A stretch of 11,903 nucleotides of DNA from Ginkgo biloba (Eukaryota; Streptophyta; Ginkgoopsida; Ginkgoales; Ginkgoaceae), in assembly GCA_024626585.1 (NCBI GenBank), contig JANKJI010000006.1, positions 58,263,496 to 58,275,398 on the forward strand. The letters are read 5' to 3'. The position numbers and the translations under genes were made by a program. Positions 7,310 to 11,903 of the stretch are shown one piece after another. A model generated the notes under the pieces. The model saw only the letters and a list, made by a program, of their open reading frames with translations, made no database searches and was not told the origin of the DNA. How positions within the stretch are numbered: the first letter of the stretch is position 1; each line of letters begins with the position of its first letter.

Positions 7310-8140
7310 GTGTCACAAAGGAGAGGATCTCATATTACATGGGATTCGGGTGGCATCATCTAATATTTTAGTGATTGGTACTGGGTGGCTACGTCAAAGT
7401 AGTTCTCAATGATGAGAAGTCATAGGGCATCCTTCTATAAAGGTAAAAAAGGTAGGGTTGTCCATTGGCACCATTACTCTTTGTCATCACTATGGATGCT
7501 TTAGGCTATATTTTAGAATACCCAAAATTCCAAGGGATAACTCTCCCTCTCTCCCATAAGCAACTGGCATATGGTAATTTTTCTAATGACACTATCCTGA
7601 CTTTGAAATCAAAGGAAAATAATGTTCTAAAGGTGGTTCAGCTTGTGGAGAAGTTTTTCATAACTCTTGAGATTGGAATTTTACATAATAAAATTGCATG
7701 TTATATTAAAGGTAGCCATAATACCTCAAAGTAGGTAAAATAGTTAGGATGGTTGATAATTGAGTATGGAAACATCTTTAGGATGTTAGGTGTACCTTTT
7801 AGGTTTAATATTTTAAGCAAACAGATGTGGGACTAGATAATGAGAAGATTTAATAAAAAGTTGGCAAATTAGAATCTCAAAGAGATTCCTCTATAAGGAA
7901 GGGCTACTGTGGTTAGTCAAATATTATCTCTTTTTCATAACTATTTATCACCTTTTAAGATACCTTCCATGGTAGCACATAAAGAGTTAACTCTAAACTA
8001 AGAAAAAAATTGTTCTCTTGATTAGTTGATAAATGAGGCTTGCCTAAAGTAAAATGGGATATTTGATGTTTGCCTAAAAGTTAAGGAGTTCTTAACCTCA
8101 TTAATATCAAAGACCGAGGCATTAGTCTGGTGAGAAAGTG
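7310..8140 (+). pseudogene. LINE reverse transcriptase, C-terminal half, degenerate
   Basis: Frame 1 begins with a decayed helix ending MGFGWHH, then VKVVLNDEKS and a block that normally reads RQGCPLSPLLF, here with TAG for Gln at 7453-7455 followed by GCPLAPLLFVITMDAL. The catalytic box, normally F-A-D-D-T, reads F-S-N-D-T at 7579-7593: the first Asp (7585-7587) is Asn. After QLVEKF and the substrate-helix region come FRMLGVPF, ATVVSQILS and, following a shift to frame 3 near 8000-8050, a block with NLINIKDRG and VRKWLLRM, the conserved LINE linker. The open 89-codon frame from TTG 7465 is only a piece; no native start is present. The altered catalytic box and about nine stops exclude activity. 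Confidence 0.9.
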
Positions 8141-8179
8141 GTTACTAAGGATGACCATGCTAGATGCTCCTTAAAGGGA

Positions 8180-8849
8180 ACTATTTTCGTTTAGGATTGT
8201 AGAGGTCACGCCAAATGTGGAAGGTTAAGTGGCTTCATTTACCTATCCATTAGGTGAAATTTATGAAAACACATTGTAGGATCAGAGGGTATATGATCCT
8301 CAAGTCACTATGGAAAGATTGAAGTCACTATTTTAATGGGTAGCTTCAAGGTTTTAATACTTCAACTAGATATTATAATACAAACAATATCTAGTTGAAG
8401 TGTTTATCCTTTATTTGGAATGTTAAATCCTATAAAAATATATAAAGCTTCCTCTAGAATCCCACTCATGAAAGGATACTATTTAGAACAAATTTGAAGT
8501 TTGTAGAATCTATTGAGTGCCCCTTCTGTTGATAGGAGAAATCTTATTGGCATTTGTTCTGGGATTGTACATCAATGAGATCTTTCAGGGAAGAATATCT
8601 CTTGATCATCTTTTAATGGCTTAAATTTCAACCCTATTGGAAAATGATATTGTTTGAAGACTTTATTTTACCCTAGATGAGTTGTTGTGCACATGGTATA
8701 TATTTAGATTGTCTTTCTTATGGTTTATTAGGAATGTTTGCAATCGTGTAATTTTTAATAATGATAATACTCATGTTCAATATCTCTTTCACTTTTACTT
8801 CATTAATCAAATTCTTCTTCAAATGCAATATGCACTAGATGAAAAATAA
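8180..8849 (+). pseudogene. LINE ORF2 C-terminus with zinc-binding module, degenerate
   Basis: Frame 1 from about 8197 gives SRQMWKVKWLHLP, a stop at an expected Gln, and ILKSLWKD, the region before the zinc-binding domain in plant LINEs. The module itself lies at 8518-8568: Cys-Pro-Phe-Cys, then after two stops His and Cys spaced HxxxxC (HLFWDC), matching the reverse-transcriptase zinc-binding family. The tail switches to frame 3 by about 8710, where LSFLWFIRNVCNRVIFNN, the tryptophan/arginine block that closes many plant LINE proteins, is followed by an open stretch to TAA 8847-8849. A 16-bp inverted repeat at 8359-8401 interrupts the less conserved part between. Confidence 0.82.
8359..8401. 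repeat. Inverted repeat / hairpin inside the LINE
   Basis: The 16-bp arms 8359-8374 and 8386-8401 (acttcaactagatatt and its exact complement) are separated by 11 bases. It lies in the weakly conserved region between linker and zinc-binding module. On an old element with many substitutions, perfect arms suggest a recent foldback or template-switch event. Confidence 0.85.
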
Positions 8850-9221
8850 AGTGATTACAATGAGACTCAAATACCTTTTGACATAAGTGTCCTCCTTTAC
8901 AAACTTAAACCAATGTCAAAAGACAGGTTGTTGTCAATCCATCGTAAGGAAATATTGTTGCCTTTGTGCAATAGTTAGTGCCACCCTCAAGAAAAGTATA
9001 AGAGTAGGGTAAGATTGGAATACAAATCAATAGAACTCTAGTGATAATCCAACTCCTTCTAGTAGGGCAGAAAAGAATTCTAGAGGAGAAAGAAGAGAGA
9101 ATCTTTAAGAAAATAAGGGTTGAAGCTTACTAGAATTAATCTACCCACATAATTTTGAAGTGTTTTGTAGAGTCTAAGAAAATTATTTTTTGTATATATA
9201 ATTTTTATATGTTAAGGAATA
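8850..9221. other. No recognised feature (possible LINE 3' untranslated region)
   Basis: Sequence after the LINE stop has no open frame or known domain. It contains an AT-rich run near 9180-9250. It may include the LINE 3' untranslated region, but no poly(A) tail marks its end. Confidence 0.4.
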
Positions 9222-9476
9222 ATGTTGTATATTTTTTGTATTATTTTAGAAGGCACCCCTAGCTTGGCTCATTCCATATGTAATTCATGTGTAGCGTGGT
9301 TGAAGGTCTATAATAGACTTGAAGAAAGAAAATTTTATAACCTCTCTCATGCATTTTTTAAAGATATGCACATAAGATCAAAAGTCATCCTTGAAATTTC
9401 TATCTCCTACATTTACTCTCTTCTTGAGGCTCAAGACAATCTTAGTAACAAAAATCAAATGACAAATGGGCAATGA
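9222..9476 (+). CDS. Open 84-codon frame of unknown identity, possible exon or fragment
   Basis: I do not recognise this protein. The frame is open from ATG 9222 to TGA 9474-9476 in a neighbourhood where stops are dense. The first nine residues are encoded by a T-rich run that looks like an intron end (pyrimidine-rich, then ttttag at 9244-9249), so a real coding block might start at 9250 as an exon. Residues about 10-84 are mixed and polar with a helical-looking middle (RLEERKFYNLSHAFFKDMHI) and a hydrophobic ISISYIYSLLEAQ stretch, less biased than random AT-rich translation. No ribosome-context, splice partner or homologue supports it, so it may be chance or a decayed transposon piece. Confidence 0.25.
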   Translation: MLYIFCIILEGTPSLAHSICNSCVAWLKVYNRLEERKFYNLSHAFFKDMHIRSKVILEISISYIYSLLEAQDNLSNKNQMTNGQ

Positions 9477-9932
9477 AAAATTCTAACCTTTTACAACATA
9501 GAATATTTACAAGAATTTAGAGAAACCCCTTTGAACCAATAAAACCTTCTTTGCTTAAATTGTGATCCACTAGTGCCTAGCAACCAAATATAAATTAACA
9601 AAAATAGATGGCAGTAATAATAAATGCCCAATGTGTGGGTAGCCTGAATCCATTCTCCATTTGTAGTTTTGTCATTAGGCCAAACCATTATGATAATGGG
9701 TCCATATGTTTACAACTTCCCTCCTTTTGTATCCATTACTTGGGCTTTCTCTCTACTTGTAAATTTCGGATGTTAGTATCTAACATTTCATCAAGGCTAG
9801 CACACTCTTGATATGAAAGATTTAATGCCTTTTTACTTATTTAAAATACCTTCTTTCTTATGTTATTTCACTAAGTACTTAATGTAGATTAAAGTTCAAG
9901 TAGAGAAAAAGAAGTTGGAATTTAATCACTTA

Positions 9933-10140
9933 TATTTGAGGTGATTGACCACTCGCTAGGATCTTAGACCTTGCGACATGAGTAGAGTACCTCTTAAGAA
10001 TGGTTAGAAGTATATTCAAGAGAAGACGTACGAGAGGAAGCCATAATAGAAGCCCCAATAAGGGTGGGAGGACCCTACCAAGCCTCCATGAAATAGTTGG
10101 AACAAATTTCCCTCCCTAAATTTAGTGATCACCTCAAATA
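9933..10140. repeat. 13-bp inverted repeat pair bounding a 208-bp segment
   Basis: The strings tatttgaggtgat (9933-9945) and atcacctcaaata (10128-10140) are exact reverse complements. The layout resembles terminal inverted repeats of a miniature transposon. Flanks (ctta before, ggaa after) show no target-site duplication and similarity does not extend inward, so chance or a decayed element are both possible. Confidence 0.4.
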
Positions 10141-10289
10141 GGAAGGATAAATACAAATGTGATGGTTGATATGGCTCTAACCCATATGATAGTGGACTAT
10201 TGGTGTTGTTAGGGCTATGTCCCTTATTTAATTTGTCTTTTTATATGGTTGGATTATTTTTCAGACATAAACATTCATTTGATTCTTTT

Positions 10290-10307
10290 TCATGAGAGGT
10301 CTCATGA
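10290..10307. repeat. Short palindrome
   Basis: Perfect 8-bp arms tcatgaga and tctcatga with a 2-base spacer. No associated gene or terminator context (no T-run directly after). Confidence 0.5.
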
Positions 10308-10559
10308 TAATTACTTTAAATTATATGCGTGTGCTTAAGGTATGCATAATATTTTTAATTAATAGAATCTCATCTTTGGAAAAAATAAATTAATACAAAA
10401 AAGATCTTTTATTATAATTCCATAAAAAAGTATAATAGATTCCAAGGTAGTTAGATGACTTACTTTATCTATTTTTTGTGTATCGTCCATAATTGTATGG
10501 ATTTGCTACAATTATTTTTTTAGTTAATAATAGAATAAACCTACTAGGGCTACTTACTA

Positions 10560-11252
10560 ATCAATCTTATGTAGACCTTACTAAAAGATGTAATCGAGCT
10601 TGGAAGTGGTTTATTGCTGCAAGTCAATTTGGATCTTGGAGGTCGAGGGGAAAAAAATATATTTTGCTCATTGTTTGCTTATAATGGCCTCTGTGTAGGC
10701 TATTGATTAGCTAAAGTTGATATTCATCATGGGAGTCCCTTTTATCAAGAAGAAGAAACACTACTTCATATATTTTGGAATTGTTCTCTCATTTTCCCAC
10801 CTTAGTCCAAGATTGAATCCTTATTTCCTATCATCATTTCTAGCTACTTTATTGGAACATGGTTTTATTTGGTGATGCTTATGTGTTGGATGTCAAATAT
10901 CATAATGCTTAGTACATTCTTACTATTGGAATGATGTGGGTAATATGGAGACATAGAAATGATTGGATTTTTTTTTGACATTGTGGCTCCTTCTGATGTT
11001 ATTGCACACTATTTCTTTGTTCTTTATTGCTTTGTGCAAACTCATATATAGTCAAGATTGAAAACTTTTGCTTTTGAAGTAGATCTATTACGTAATATGT
11101 TGAATGAGATAAGGCAAAATCACACAGATCATTTGATAGGCATATCCAAGAAGAATTTTACATTATGCAGGCACCTAGGTTTCAGAGGTTGTGGGGTAGA
11201 TATTTCAACCTTGCATGCATGTCTATTTCTATGTCTCATAATAGAATCCTAA
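10560..11252 (+). pseudogene. Second LINE ORF2 C-terminal remnant (copy 2)
   Basis: In frame 3 a block ending EEETLLHIFWNC (His 10767-10769, Cys 10782-10784) matches the HxxxxC half of the reverse-transcriptase zinc-binding module. The two Cys of the preceding CxxC have become Ser and Tyr (SPFY). The reading moves to frame 2 by 10862, giving VLFGDAYVLDVKYHNA and, after a TAG, MMWVIWRHRNDWIFF, the closing block of plant LINEs. A shift within the T-run at about 10970-10977 returns to frame 3 and an open tail (KTFAFEVDLLRNMLNEIRQN) ending at TAA 11250-11252. The wording differs from the first LINE, so it is a separate insertion or family. The upstream limit is soft; the open frame at 10493-10684 is in a different reading and not supported. 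Confidence 0.72.
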
Positions 11253-11706
11253 TGTGTATAGGAGCTTGTAGCATGTTGGTGGTCCAAGTAGGGGCATGAG
11301 GGATTTCATCAACCGATAGGATGTTAGAAAGGTCTTGTAGTTGATGAAGCGACTTCCTCTAAACTAGATCAATTGGCTCGGAAAGACCATCAACACATTG
11401 TGTATATTTCTAAACAAGAGGGATGTATGGATATTGGTAATGAAGGTCATGCTTAAAGGTCTTATTGTTGCGAAATGAGGTTAAGCCCCTGAGTAATTTC
11501 TTAGAGTTATTAACTACAAAGATTGACAATTGCTGACATTTCACACTATACTTTTGGAAGAAAGGCATTAATTTTTGTTTGCATATTTTTCTAGCACCCT
11601 TTATAATAGTCTTGTAATTACCAATTGCTTTAGTTATTACTAGTCTTTGCCCGTGGCAAGTAATTGCCACAATAAAATTACAAATAATTAAATTATATAA
11701 ATGCAT
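11236..11706 (-). pseudogene. Minus-strand degenerate open frame of unknown identity
   Basis: On the minus strand one frame runs for about 156 codons from an ATG at 11704-11706 to TGA at 11236-11238, broken only by TAG at 11410-11412 and 11359-11361, both one C-to-T step from CAG. I do not recognise the protein. The first part is Lys-rich (ITKAIGNYKTIIKGARKICK, KKLLRGLTSF), the second has a plausible globular mix (CVDGLSEPIDLV, LQDLSNILSVDEIPHAPTW). The first 14 or so codons lie in the 108-bp tandem repeat, so the true upstream boundary is probably inside the unique part. Two stops in 157 codons is fewer than expected for AT-rich noncoding DNA, but chance is not excluded. Confidence 0.3.
11653..11670. 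repeat. Small inverted repeat at the array edge
   Basis: Arms gtggcaa and ttgccac with a 4-base loop sit exactly where unique sequence meets the 108-bp array. The right arm is the start of the repeat homology (ttgcca). Confidence 0.5.
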
Positions 11707-11903
11707 ATAAATGTCTTGTTTTTTTAATCTGAACTATTGCTCCAAACCCTACAACTTTGTAGAGAATTTACTTGCCATGATAAAATTACAAATAATTAAA
11801 TTATATAAATGCATATAAATGTCTTATTTTTTTAATCTGAACTATTGCTCAAAACCCTACAACTTTGTAGAGAATTTACTTGCCATGATAAAATTACAAA
11901 TAA
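11664..11903. repeat. 108-bp tandem repeat (about 2.2 copies, running off the window)
   Basis: The string taaaattacaaataattaa recurs at 11673 and 11781, and its start again at 11889, an exact 108-bp period. The two full units differ at two positions in the stretch after tgtctt (G/A) and in gctcc/gctca (C/A), so they are about 98% identical. Similarity to the next unit begins at about 11664, where ttgcca is shared; upstream the sequence is unrelated, so this is the true left edge of the array. The unit is AT-rich with no coding potential. Satellite-like, with total copy number unknown because the window ends inside it. Confidence 0.93.

Larger units (their letters stand above)
7290..8849 (+). 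mobile_element. 5'-truncated LINE remnant (copy 1)
   Basis: A non-LTR retrotransposon ORF2 tail: RT palm, thumb/linker, and the plant-type zinc-binding C-terminal module, in that order. The endonuclease and the N-terminal RT are missing, the usual result of 5' truncation during LINE insertion. The 3' end of coding is taken as the TAA at 8847-8849 in frame 3, with an AATAAA-like string overlapping it; no poly(A) tail or target-site duplication is apparent, so the 3' boundary is uncertain. It is on the same strand as the chromovirus but independent of it. Confidence 0.88.
9477..10560. other. Intergenic stretch without recognised gene; two inverted repeats
   Basis: No frame shows a known domain. 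Overlapping open frames on opposite strands at 9491-9688 (minus) and 9608-9811 (plus) look like chance. The stretch holds a 13-bp inverted repeat pair (9933-9945 and 10128-10140) and a short palindrome (10290-10307). It may include decayed upstream parts of the second LINE, but none is readable. Confidence 0.4.

Noticed and set aside
9491-9811. Overlapping open frames on both strands (9491-9688 minus, 9608-9811 plus)
   Set aside because: Short, mutually overlapping on opposite strands, with no recognisable domain.
10493-10684. 63-codon plus-strand frame
   Set aside because: The LINE similarity downstream is read in other frames; this frame shows no motif.
1-11903. CRISPR arrays, bacterial operons, tRNA or rRNA genes
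   Set aside because: No spaced direct repeats other than the contiguous 108-bp array, no ribosome-binding or operon structure, and no cloverleaf or rRNA core sequence noticed on either strand.

Overview
The window looks like intergenic repeat DNA from a vascular plant with a large, transposon-rich genome. Evidence: a Ty3/gypsy chromovirus pol with a chromodomain, plant-type LINE reverse transcriptase remnants with the zinc-binding C-terminal module, an LTR with a primer site complementary to initiator tRNA-Met, and AT-rich, CpG-poor sequence. A gymnosperm is possible because the copies are old but not deleted; that is inference. I see no intact host gene, no RNA gene and nothing prokaryotic.

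Layout. 1-990 is unassigned, perhaps the internal part of a minus-strand LTR element whose primer binding site (994-1005) and 5' LTR (about 1008-1220) follow. From about 1221 to 5278 lies a plus-strand Ty3/gypsy chromovirus remnant in normal order: end of gag, protease, reverse transcriptase, RNase H, integrase, chromodomain, then a polypurine tract. Its RT is split by about 380 bp of foreign sequence (about 2350-2727). From about 2966 to its end pol stays in one frame for about 2.3 kb yet carries about 30 stop codons, most at positions where relatives have Gln or Arg, as expected from C-to-T decay of methylated cytosines. The integrase D, D and E triad survives with exact D-35-E spacing.

5276-7290 is unassigned and may be the 3' LTR plus flank; it has a TATA-like motif and a strongly polypurine tract. 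7290-8849 is a 5'-truncated plus-strand LINE (RT C-terminal half, thumb, zinc-binding module) containing a 16-bp-arm hairpin. 8850-10560 is mostly featureless, with one open 84-codon frame and two inverted repeats. About 10560-11252 is the tail of a second, different LINE. 11236-11706 holds a minus-strand degenerate frame of unknown identity. 11664-11903 is the start of a 108-bp tandem repeat running off the end, with copies about 98% identical.

The parts do not cooperate as a pathway: this is a graveyard of independent, nested or adjacent elements. I found no convincing new biological system. The most informative items are the decay pattern of the chromovirus, the insertion in its RT, the young 108-bp array among old repeats, and the unidentified minus-strand frame beside it.
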